DNA from: Candidatus Saccharimonadota bacterium | Lineage (GTDB): Bacteria > Patescibacteriota > Saccharimonadia > Saccharimonadales > Saccharimonadaceae | Reading direction: 5' to 3' | Length of the DNA: 11,518 bases | NCBI GenBank assembly: GCA_020428185.1 | Contig: JAGQNH010000085.1 | Coordinates: 1 to 11,518, forward strand | Shown: piece after piece, positions 1-6,119 of the stretch | Position numbering within the stretch: the stretch's first letter is position 1 | Layout: each line of letters begins with the position of its first letter | The notes under the pieces: model-generated | Databases searched by the model: none | What the model was told of the DNA's origin: nothing | The model's input: the letters and a program-made list of their open reading frames with translations, nothing else | Made by a program: the position numbers and the translations under genes

Positions 1-2
1 TT

Positions 3-650
3 GATTTGCAGCGCGAAATAGATGGCGGAGATGTGCAAGAACGGGATGAGTTGATTCGTTTATCTGCGCGTAATCATCTGCAAAGTTTGGCTGCTTTTTA
101 TAAGCGACTATATCCGGAATCAAATGCGGTTCATGTTGAAGATGGTGTGCATTCTGCATTGCCGCTACGCAATGTCATAAATGGAGATAATATTATGTTT
201 CTTGCAACGACACTTATCTTGGATGAGGGTCGTTCGGTTGATCTTATTTCTGTGTCTTCGCGTGACGAGTATGTGCTTAGTAATAGCTCTGTGTTTATGA
301 ATGACGACGGTAGGTTTGAAACAGTGGGTATGATTAAGGCCCGTGACGATGGACTCATCGACGAAGCATTGAGGCTGGTTGAGGTCGGAAAGCGGAATTT
401 AGTATTGCCCCTGCTCAGCGGAGTGGTTCATCCGAATGATGTCGCAAGCCGTTTGAACGAATTAAGAAAGGTTGTCGCCGAGAGTTATGATGACGATGCG
501 ACTGAGCGGTTTATCAGCAATGTCGAAAATTGCTATCACGAGAAACGTCAGACTGCGCAAATGGCAAAAGAGTTGGGTCTCGTCGAGATGTCTCTAAGTG
601 AAATCGAAGATGTCTTGTCACGTCTTGCTTCGATTGAAGATTATCAATAG
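3..650 (+). CDS. Protein of unknown function, 5'-truncated by the window edge
   Basis: I do not recognise the family. The reading frame is open to the first base of the window, and no Shine-Dalgarno or convincing start is seen. The TTG at position 6 is only the first possible start codon, so the real start is probably upstream. The visible ~215 residues are soluble and acidic. There is no signal peptide or membrane segment. The N-terminal part looks helical, the middle alternates hydrophobic strand-like stretches (for example residues near LATTLILDEG and VDLISVSS), and the C-terminal third is helical and charged. The gene ends in TAG at 648-650, which lies inside the 5' arm of a terminator hairpin, so it is the last gene of its transcript. 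It is convergent with the HExxH membrane protein. Confidence 0.6.
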   Translation, partial: DLQREIDGGDVQERDELIRLSARNHLQSLAAFYKRLYPESNAVHVEDGVHSALPLRNVINGDNIMFLATTLILDEGRSVDLISVSSRDEYVLSNSSVFMNDDGRFETVGMIKARDDGLIDEALRLVEVGKRNLVLPLLSGVVHPNDVASRLNELRKVVAESYDDDATERFISNVENCYHEKRQTAQMAKELGLVEMSLSEIEDVLSRLASIEDYQ

Positions 651-678
651 TGACTACGAGCGGTAGCTACTATTTTTT
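647..678 (+). terminator. Rho-independent terminator after the first gene
   Basis: Arms 647-657 and 663-673 pair over 11 positions, with one G-T wobble and one A-C mismatch, around a 5-nt loop (658-662). A run of six T follows at 673-678. The hairpin starts within the stop codon of the plus-strand gene, and its 3' arm covers the stop codon of the convergent minus-strand gene (670-672). No T-run follows on the minus strand, so it should act mainly on plus-strand transcripts. Confidence 0.6.
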
Positions 679-1101
679 GTGAGAATGTTTGGAAGATTTT
701 TTCTCGGGCAAGATGATATCCATTTCTGACTTTTCCCAGAGTTCTTTTGGAGTGAGTTTTTGTAGCTCTGGGTTATTTGGGAATAATATTTGCGCTGGGT
801 CGCGATCGTCTTCGTCGTCCATGATTTTGAACACGTATAGCGCAGTGAAGATTATCACGATAAATGAAATGATATAGGCGACCATTTCTTCCCCATCTAT
901 GTCATAGCCGGGTGGCAAATTGGTCTCGATTTGTACTATAGTCCCGGGATTTGGAAATATAGAAACATGTGAGATATTGCCCCAGTGCAAAATGATATGA
1001 AATGCTTCATGCGCGATAAGACTCAGTAGCGCACCGATCATACAGACAAGTATGACTTTGACGACTACGTGCGGCTTAATTTTTACTGGGAGCTTCACCA
1101 T
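670..1101 (-). CDS. Small membrane protein with HExxH motif (putative metalloprotease)
   Basis: This 143-aa protein has a basic N-terminus, a first membrane segment at about residues 12-38 and a second at about 73-93. The sequence HEAFH (residues 31-35) sits inside the first segment and fits the zinc-metallopeptidase HExxH pattern. Glu71 and Glu72, just before the second segment, could supply a third zinc ligand. Site-2-protease (M50) and DUF3267-type proteins also place HExxH in a membrane helix, but this protein is far shorter and I see no NPDG-like second motif. The C-terminal ~50 residues are charged and end in a Lys/His-rich tail. The ATG at 1101 has no Shine-Dalgarno; TACAAT lies 7 nt upstream, which suggests a leaderless message. 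Membrane location is well supported. Protease activity is inference. Confidence 0.65.
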   Translation of the reverse strand: MVKLPVKIKPHVVVKVILVCMIGALLSLIAHEAFHIILHWGNISHVSIFPNPGTIVQIETNLPPGYDIDGEEMVAYIISFIVIIFTALYVFKIMDDEDDRDPAQILFPNNPELQKLTPKELWEKSEMDIILPEKKSSKHSHKK

Positions 1102-1108
1102 ACTACAA

Positions 1109-1114
1109 ATTGTA
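1109..1114 (-). promoter_or_regulatory. -10 box (TACAAT) for the HExxH gene, probable leaderless start
   Basis: On the minus strand TACAAT (5 of 6 matches to TATAAT) lies 7 nt before the ATG at 1101, so transcription should begin at or next to the start codon. There is no Shine-Dalgarno in between. Candidate -35 elements are weak (TTGTTG at 1133-1138 with an 18-nt spacer). Confidence 0.4.
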
Positions 1115-1160
1115 CACTCTATTTTGTCGTTGCAACAACTCTCTATGAATCAGAGTATTG

Positions 1161-1937
1161 CTACGCGTTGCGGTTTAATGAATGTACCGCGTTGGCGTAG
1201 TCTATTGCGGTCTGGAGTGAATCGCGCGTGACATCCAATAATGTATTGATTGTGTCGGTGTATTCGACGCGAACAGATGGAGCGACTATCACGCTGGCTT
1301 GTTTGGGATTAAGTGAGTCGATAGTGGGTCCGAACGACATGCCGATAGGTGTAATTGCGACGTTGGCACCGATATTGTATGCGTGAAGTGCGATGCGCGC
1401 AAAGCCTGGGCGGAGTTTTTGGAGCTTGGTCGGATCGGCTTTGTTGTGTGTGCCTTCGCCAAAAACTGCTACGTTTTCGCCGCCAGCGACAATAGCGCCT
1501 AGCGCAGCAAACATAGCGTCGTTGGCACGATCGACTGTTTCGACGCCGGCAACATGGTCTTTTTTGCGAAAGGTAGGGACTGCGCCCATAAGGTTGACGA
1601 AGCGACCTTGTACGCCATGAAATAATTCATCCTTGGCGAGTACGCGGGTGCGACCGACATCCTCTGGTATCATTTGGTGAGCGACGGCCGAGGCGACGAA
1701 TTGGTCGTGTTTGTTGGTGAGATGGTTGAATACAAAAATTTGAGATGTATTGTCTATACGAAATTCATCGAACTGGTCCTCTGCCCCATCGCTGTAATAT
1801 ACAGATGGTTTATACATACGATTGAGAGCTGCATATGCTAGTTTGGTGAGAGGTCGTGGCTGACGGTACTGTTGGTACCAGTCATATACTGCTTGGTAGT
1901 TGTCGAGGGTTACTTCAGGTCTTTTCATGTGATACAT
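1161..1937 (-). CDS. plsC: PlsC-like 1-acyl-glycerol-3-phosphate acyltransferase
   Basis: The family moves an acyl group to lysophosphatidic acid at the membrane, giving phosphatidic acid for phospholipid synthesis. In this 258-aa protein block I is NHLTNKHD (residues 71-78), block II surrounds KDELF (102-106) and leads to MGAVPTFRK, block III is FGEGT (159-163) followed by RPGFARIA, and block IV is the ITPIGM stretch near residue 195. The His-to-Asp distance in block I is H-x5-D rather than the usual H-x4-D, so the catalytic pair is either shifted or formed differently. No strong membrane helix is present. An in-frame ATG at residue 4 (1926-1928) is an equally possible start, and neither has a clear Shine-Dalgarno. 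In Saccharibacteria such an enzyme could remodel host-derived lipids (inference). Family call is firm; exact acyl acceptor is not. Confidence 0.82.
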   Translation of the reverse strand: MYHMKRPEVTLDNYQAVYDWYQQYRQPRPLTKLAYAALNRMYKPSVYYSDGAEDQFDEFRIDNTSQIFVFNHLTNKHDQFVASAVAHQMIPEDVGRTRVLAKDELFHGVQGRFVNLMGAVPTFRKKDHVAGVETVDRANDAMFAALGAIVAGGENVAVFGEGTHNKADPTKLQKLRPGFARIALHAYNIGANVAITPIGMSFGPTIDSLNPKQASVIVAPSVRVEYTDTINTLLDVTRDSLQTAIDYANAVHSLNRNA

Positions 1938-1987
1938 GGTAGCACGTATCGCCGAAGATGTAGTAGAAAATGCAAAATTGAAAAAAT

Positions 1988-2521
1988 ATGGTACAGTATG
2001 AGTCTATGACGTATAGCAGATATGATTCTGGAGAATCAAATAATTCAAGACAACATATTGGATGGATTATGGGTACTTTGCCTGGAAGTACGCATGATTA
2101 CAGAAAGGATGCTCGCAGGAGGGTGCAGGCGCAGATATTGCGATTTGACCGTATATGGACCGACCTGAAGGATAATCTGCAAGAACCGATACACGATGAG
2201 GGCGGTAATTTTGGTGGATATACTGGCCACCGTATTGTGACATTTGAGGATCAATTGGGACGATGTGCACTTGGATTTTATTTGCAAACAGTTGCGACTG
2301 ATTTGTATCGAACCATTAGCGCTACCCGTCGCATGATATACCAAGATGATGAGCCGCGGCATGAGTTGATTGTCGATGAGCAGTATGTGCGCCTCAACGA
2401 TGTCCGCTATCATGACATCGATGAAGACGATGAGTATGATCGTAGACTTTCAGCCATGAGGACCTGGGCAAATAAGTTTTTGAGCGCACAATCGTACGAA
2501 GACCTCCGGGAAATTCGGTAA
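1988..2521 (+). CDS. Protein of unknown function (177 aa)
   Basis: I do not recognise the family. The protein is soluble and rich in charged and tyrosine residues, with a Ser/Asn-rich N-terminal tail, a helical centre (about residues 40-60 and 95-115) and an acidic Asp/Glu-rich stretch near residue 145 (IDEDDEYD). No signal peptide or membrane segment is present. The start is uncertain. ATG at 1988 has no Shine-Dalgarno, while the in-frame ATG at 2006 has TACAGT 8 nt upstream, which would fit the leaderless pattern of other genes here. The gene is divergent from plsC (50-bp gap) and convergent with the AurF-like gene (30-bp gap). Open frame, flanking gaps and the absence of a better frame support it as real. 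Confidence 0.6.
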   Translation: MVQYESMTYSRYDSGESNNSRQHIGWIMGTLPGSTHDYRKDARRRVQAQILRFDRIWTDLKDNLQEPIHDEGGNFGGYTGHRIVTFEDQLGRCALGFYLQTVATDLYRTISATRRMIYQDDEPRHELIVDEQYVRLNDVRYHDIDEDDEYDRRLSAMRTWANKFLSAQSYEDLREIR

Positions 2522-2551
2522 TTTCGTATCGGTTGTATGAGCGGATGCTTG

Positions 2552-3571
2552 CTATTCTTTTGAGTTGAGGTCTGCGAGGCGCCATGCGAGTTGGCCTATC
2601 CTGCTGCGTGCGGCTCCTGTCTTAGGGTCGCCGTTTCGTAGCCCAAGCGTATCTGCACGTTTGCCCGTATTGACGAATAGATCTTGCAGATTTTTGCGGC
2701 CTGTTTCGGACTTCCACCAGACATCATTGGCGACTGACTTTGGGATGCCCATGTCGGCTTGAGCCTGCTTGCTTGGCTTTAGGATTGCATTTGCAGCAAA
2801 GCGCAAGACAAGTGGCAATGACGCTGCGAATAGCTTTTTTTGAATTGGTGTGAGTTTGTCGATATGCTGCTTTTGGAATCTATCGGCAAATCCGATATGT
2901 CGCGCTTCTTCGGCCACATGTACTTTCATGACTTTTTCGAGCATTGGATGAATATCGAGGCCTTTTCTGCCCATATCTATGAGGGTTCGCTGTGTATGAT
3001 CGATTGGCTCTTCTCCGGCAAGTACCACTGCCCAAAATCCGACAGGCATCTTGCGCGCGATATAGCCGACAAGTGGGCTGAAATTGCGAAACCAGTTTGG
3101 TGCTCCCTTTGGTTTTGAGCCGATTCGATTTGCCATCTCATTGAACATGAGAATGTGGCGCTGTTCTTCTTCGGCTTCGTGGGTGGAATATCGCTTTTCT
3201 TCGCTGCTACTTGGAAGTGTTTGATTGCGGAGTGCGATACCGGCAATAAGAGCTTCTTCGAATTCTGAACCGACCTTGGCTACTTGTGCATAGCGATACA
3301 TGCCGATTTCGATTTGTTTTTCGCGTGGCAATTCTTGATACCATTCGCTAGCACCAAGGTCGAAGTTTTTTGGCAATATCCAGCGTTCGTCGTCAGGTGT
3401 GACGGCGTATTCAGGGTTATCCCAGTCGATAAAATTAACTGTTTTTACAGGAAATGGATTGTTGTAGACTTCTGCTGATTTTTTTGACCAGCGATGTACT
3501 CTTTCGTCGTACTCTTCTTTGCTAATCCGCGTGCCGTTGTCTGAGTTGTGGTTGTTTGAATGATTTTCCAT
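2552..3571 (-). CDS. AurF-family diiron oxygenase
   Basis: This is a 339-aa member of the p-aminobenzoate N-oxygenase (AurF) family, ferritin-like four-helix proteins that use a carboxylate-bridged diiron centre and O2 to oxidise a substrate. The visible ligand pattern is Glu105/106 in GSEFEE, E136-x2-H139 in HEAEEEQRH, Glu187/188 in LAGEE, and H218-x3-E222-x2-H225 in VHVAEEARH. The last triplet has the same spacing as His223/Glu227/His230 of AurF, and the site looks complete. The start at 3571 is preferred over 3625 because AAGGAG lies 10 nt upstream and the extra 18 residues look non-coding. The substrate cannot be read from sequence; arylamine N-oxidation is known for AurF itself, while many actinobacterial relatives are uncharacterised. 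It follows two unknown genes on the same strand but has its own promoter candidate. Confidence 0.85.
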   Translation of the reverse strand: MENHSNNHNSDNGTRISKEEYDERVHRWSKKSAEVYNNPFPVKTVNFIDWDNPEYAVTPDDERWILPKNFDLGASEWYQELPREKQIEIGMYRYAQVAKVGSEFEEALIAGIALRNQTLPSSSEEKRYSTHEAEEEQRHILMFNEMANRIGSKPKGAPNWFRNFSPLVGYIARKMPVGFWAVVLAGEEPIDHTQRTLIDMGRKGLDIHPMLEKVMKVHVAEEARHIGFADRFQKQHIDKLTPIQKKLFAASLPLVLRFAANAILKPSKQAQADMGIPKSVANDVWWKSETGRKNLQDLFVNTGKRADTLGLRNGDPKTGAARSRIGQLAWRLADLNSKE

Positions 3572-3581
3572 AGCGTCAACA

Positions 3582-3587
3582 CTCCTT
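3582..3587 (-). promoter_or_regulatory. Shine-Dalgarno (AAGGAG) fixing the AurF-like start
   Basis: AAGGAG on the minus strand lies 10 nt before the ATG at 3571. It selects this start over the longer open frame beginning at 3625. Confidence 0.6.
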
Positions 3588-3596
3588 GTTATCTGT

Positions 3597-3625
3597 ATCT
3601 TATGCCTCGTGTGTAAATAATGCAA
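3597..3625 (-). promoter_or_regulatory. Candidate promoter of the AurF-like gene
   Basis: TTGCAT (3620-3625) and TAAGAT (3597-3602) are separated by 17 nt on the minus strand, each matching 4 of 6 consensus positions. It lies between the end of the 211-aa gene and the Shine-Dalgarno of the AurF-like gene, so this gene may be transcribed independently. Confidence 0.35.
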
Positions 3626-3639
3626 TATAACGACATGTA

Positions 3640-4275
3640 TTAGTATCTGGAAATTATATTGATAAACTCGTCGTTGTTTGCGACTTGATATGCGCGGTAG
3701 GCTTGTTGTGCGAGGGCGGCGCCTAATTTGCAGTAATATATATCTAACTCGTCATCATATGCGACTTCTGCAATGTCGTCTGTTAGCTCGAGTAGTCCCC
3801 CATCGTATTTGGATGGTCCGAAGCTATCGTGGTTGTATGTCCTAAATGCCACAGTAATTACTTGATTGATAAATAATGGGTGATCTTTTGTGGGTTTTGG
3901 CATTAGCTTGGTGATGTGCGGGACAAGGAGCGAGTCGGTGTGTTTGCCGAGGATTTTGTAGTTTGCATGTGCTCCAAGCGCTACGCCCTTTTTGAATGGC
4001 TTACTGACATACAATTGAGGCATTGCTCGAAATGCATCGGTTGATGGATTCGCGACATTGTCTTTGACAGCAGACTCCAGATTCGCATGAAAAGCATCCC
4101 GAGACTGGATGTTGATTGGACGTAGAAATTGTTTGACGAACTCTGTATTTTGATAGTCCTTCCAATTGATATCGACGTAGGTACTGACGAGATCGTGAGA
4201 TTTGAGATCGGTGCGAATATCACGTGCGGCTCGGGATATGTCGACGGTGTTGAGGTAGCGAGGGTTATCTTCCAT
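3640..4275 (-). CDS. Protein of unknown function (211 aa)
   Basis: I do not recognise the family. The protein appears soluble, with no signal peptide or membrane segment. The N-terminal half is charged and helical. The centre carries a GAHANYKILGKHTD stretch and a FINQVITVAFRTYNHDSFG stretch, and the C-terminal part has an Ala/Tyr-rich helix (LGAALAQQAYRAYQ). The gene begins 5 nt after the stop of the upstream 225-aa gene, with AAGGA inside the end of that gene, so the two are almost certainly co-transcribed and translationally linked. The 64-68 bp to the AurF-like start carries a promoter candidate but no terminator, so read-through into that gene is possible. Confidence 0.65.
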   Translation of the reverse strand: MEDNPRYLNTVDISRAARDIRTDLKSHDLVSTYVDINWKDYQNTEFVKQFLRPINIQSRDAFHANLESAVKDNVANPSTDAFRAMPQLYVSKPFKKGVALGAHANYKILGKHTDSLLVPHITKLMPKPTKDHPLFINQVITVAFRTYNHDSFGPSKYDGGLLELTDDIAEVAYDDELDIYYCKLGAALAQQAYRAYQVANNDEFINIISRY

Positions 4276-4280
4276 ATTAC

Positions 4281-4958
4281 TTATTCCTTAAATTTCTTTA
4301 GTACTGACTTTGCGATGCCAATAAAAGCGCTGACTGCTAGTATTCCGAGTGATCTTTGAATGCGCTTAGCTCTGCGGTTTTCGATACGCACAAGGTCTGT
4401 TGCTTCGCGTGGTTTGTCTTTGAGTATGACGAGCGAATGTTTACGTATATGTGCTCGATATAATTCTTTGGCAATATCGGGGCTGAGAACGAATTCTTCG
4501 ACCTCACCTATTTTTGACTTTTTATCTGGTGTCAAAGTATGTCCTTTTGGATCAGCGAACGCCATGACGATATCGCGAAAATAATCATCTGACGACGGCT
4601 CGATGAGATCGTGTTCGTACCAATCGGCTATGCGTTTAATGCGACGAGCCTCTTCTGTCCTTACGAGATCATTGAGTGTTTTGATCGCATTTTCTTCGAT
4701 AGGACTATCCGCCGCTACTTGGTGTGCGGCATCAAAAAATGCATCGACATACAGGTTTTCGTATCCTATTAATCTTGAGTCAGTGCAAGCTTGCTCGTAT
4801 GTATTGTCGCCTCGTTTGACGACGCGCAGTCGATTATTCCAGTCGTCACTGGCCTTGTGCCAATCGCCGATGCTTTTTGCGACAGGGTCGGTATATCGAT
4901 CAAAGTCGAGACTAGCAAGCGAGAGTTTTTCTGCATCGGTGAACTTCTCTGGATTCAT
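4281..4958 (-). CDS. Protein of unknown function with C-terminal hydrophobic anchor (225 aa)
   Basis: I do not recognise the family. Residues 1-200 are charged, mostly helical and rich in Asp, Glu, Arg and Lys. The last ~20 residues form a hydrophobic stretch (LGILAVSAFIGIA) bracketed by basic clusters (RRAKRIQR before, KKFKE after), which reads as a tail anchor or membrane-associated helix with the bulk of the protein in the cytoplasm. It is the first gene of a minus-strand unit with the 211-aa gene and is divergent from crtE, with a shared 93-bp promoter region. The ATG at 4958 lacks a Shine-Dalgarno; TAGAAT lies 6 nt upstream and TATTAT 11 nt upstream, so a leaderless message is likely. 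Confidence 0.65.
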   Translation of the reverse strand: MNPEKFTDAEKLSLASLDFDRYTDPVAKSIGDWHKASDDWNNRLRVVKRGDNTYEQACTDSRLIGYENLYVDAFFDAAHQVAADSPIEENAIKTLNDLVRTEEARRIKRIADWYEHDLIEPSSDDYFRDIVMAFADPKGHTLTPDKKSKIGEVEEFVLSPDIAKELYRAHIRKHSLVILKDKPREATDLVRIENRRAKRIQRSLGILAVSAFIGIAKSVLKKFKE

Positions 4959-4964
4959 GGCTAT

Positions 4965-4975
4965 ATTCTATAATA
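4965..4975 (-). promoter_or_regulatory. -10 boxes for the 225-aa gene, probable leaderless start
   Basis: On the minus strand TAGAAT (4965-4970) is 6 nt and TATTAT (4970-4975) is 11 nt from the ATG at 4958. Either would start the transcript at or within a few bases of the start codon. No Shine-Dalgarno is present. Confidence 0.4.
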
Positions 4976-4987
4976 TTTTTAAATATT
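4972..4987. repeat. AT-only inverted repeat in the divergent promoter region
   Basis: AATATTT (4972-4978) and AAATATT (4981-4987) are perfect 7-bp inverted copies around TT. They lie between the divergent 225-aa gene and crtE. This could be an operator, or chance in AT-rich DNA. A larger AT palindrome lies at the other end of the carotenoid operon. Confidence 0.4.
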
Positions 4988-5037
4988 TACAATGTTACAG
5001 GCACCGTGCAATCTATCACGAAGGGTGAAAAATACTA

Positions 5038-5043
5038 TATAAT
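5038..5043 (+). promoter_or_regulatory. -10 box (TATAAT) of the carotenoid operon
   Basis: A perfect TATAAT ends 8 nt before the crtE ATG at 5052. The expected transcription start falls at or next to the A of the ATG, there is no Shine-Dalgarno, and no good -35 is seen at 16-18 nt. This is the usual form of a leaderless bacterial promoter. Confidence 0.55.
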
Positions 5044-5051
5044 GTATACAA

Positions 5052-6119
5052 ATGAAACACATACGACATCGCGCCGATGACATGGTCGCAGTTGAGCATG
5101 CTATCGATAGCTTCTTCGAGCGTTCTATCGTACATGCAGCGGACATAGATTCATCGTATGAGAGATTGTGGCGTACGTTGCACGAACTAATTCGTTCGGG
5201 CGGTAAACGCCTTCGTCCAAGAATGACGCTACTTGCATATGATGCGTTTGGTGGCAAGGATAGCATGTCAATACTTCCGGTTGCCGTTGCGCAAGAGTTG
5301 CTGCACTTTAGCTTATTGATTCATGACGATATTATTGACAGAGATTATCTGCGATACGGCACATCAAATATCGCTGGTTCGTACAAAGCGGTTTATAGAG
5401 AGCATACTGCGTCAGATGATGATATGACGCATTATGCTCATAGTGCTGCTATGCTGGGGGGTGATTTGATGTTGTCCGCAGCGCATCGGATGGTAGCATC
5501 GAGTCAATTGAGTGATTCAGATAAGATTATTGCCCAGGACTTTTTGGCTCATAGTATTTTTGAGGTAGCTGGCGGAGAGCTGCTAGATACAGAGCTGAGC
5601 TTTATGCCATATCGTGAGGGTGATGCGCTAAAAGTCGCTCGGTACAAGACTGTAGGATATTCATTCGTAAATCCTCTTCTTGCTGGCGCCACGCTGGCTG
5701 GCATAAACGAAAATCAAGCTCGCGCTCTGCGTGATTATGCAATAGCATTGGGTGTCGCGTTTCAGTTGGTTGATGATTTGCTTGGTGTGTTCGGCGATGA
5801 ATCATCGACTGGAAAATCAACATCAAGTGATATACGTGAAGGCAAGATGACATATATTGTCGAGCGAGCTATTAAGGAGATGGATACTGATCAAAGGAAG
5901 GTATTTGATACGTGGTTTGGCAATCATACAGCTAGTGACGACGGGGTGGCCGCAGTGCAGTCGCTGCTCGAAGTAACTGGTGCAAAGCAAGCAACGGTGG
6001 ATCTAGTAGCAGAATATGTCTCTGCTGCGCACGAGGCAATCGACAGGATGGAGCTTGATGCTGTTGCCGCGCATGAGTTTGTGAAGCTTGTAAAAAAAGT
6101 CACGGAGCGAACAAAATAA
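5052..6119 (+). CDS. crtE: Geranylgeranyl diphosphate synthase (polyprenyl synthase family)
   Basis: The enzyme condenses isopentenyl diphosphate with allylic diphosphates to make C20 GGPP, the carotenoid precursor. The 355-aa protein shows GGKRLRP (residues 50-56), the first Asp-rich motif HDDIID (91-96) with Arg101 downstream, Lys199-Thr200, and the second motif QLVDDLLGVFGD (238-249) followed by TGK and DIREGK. The DDLLGVFGD form and the length resemble actinobacterial IdsA/CrtE proteins. Residues 4 and 5 before the first Asp motif are Leu and Ser, not aromatic, which fits a product longer than farnesyl diphosphate. It is the first gene of the operon and its stop overlaps the crtB start by 1 nt (TAATG). 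Family certain; GGPP as product follows from motif and context. No upstream isoprenoid genes are in this window. Confidence 0.92.
   Translation: MKHIRHRADDMVAVEHAIDSFFERSIVHAADIDSSYERLWRTLHELIRSGGKRLRPRMTLLAYDAFGGKDSMSILPVAVAQELLHFSLLIHDDIIDRDYLRYGTSNIAGSYKAVYREHTASDDDMTHYAHSAAMLGGDLMLSAAHRMVASSQLSDSDKIIAQDFLAHSIFEVAGGELLDTELSFMPYREGDALKVARYKTVGYSFVNPLLAGATLAGINENQARALRDYAIALGVAFQLVDDLLGVFGDESSTGKSTSSDIREGKMTYIVERAIKEMDTDQRKVFDTWFGNHTASDDGVAAVQSLLEVTGAKQATVDLVAEYVSAAHEAIDRMELDAVAAHEFVKLVKKVTERTK

Noticed and set aside
1138..1156. Hairpin ACTCT...AGAGT after plsC as terminator
   Set aside because: Five pairs with a 9-nt loop and no T-run on the minus strand.
2510..2525. Hairpin GAAATT-CGGT-AATTTC as terminator
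   Set aside because: The stem has only 6 mostly A-T pairs and no T-run follows on either strand.
3571..3625. Longer start for the AurF-like protein at 3625
   Set aside because: The added residues are upstream of a good Shine-Dalgarno and overlap the promoter candidate; the 3571 start fits better.
4603..5028. Plus-strand 141-aa open frame
   Set aside because: It lies antisense to the 225-aa gene, has biased Ser/Arg-rich composition, and runs over the divergent promoter region.
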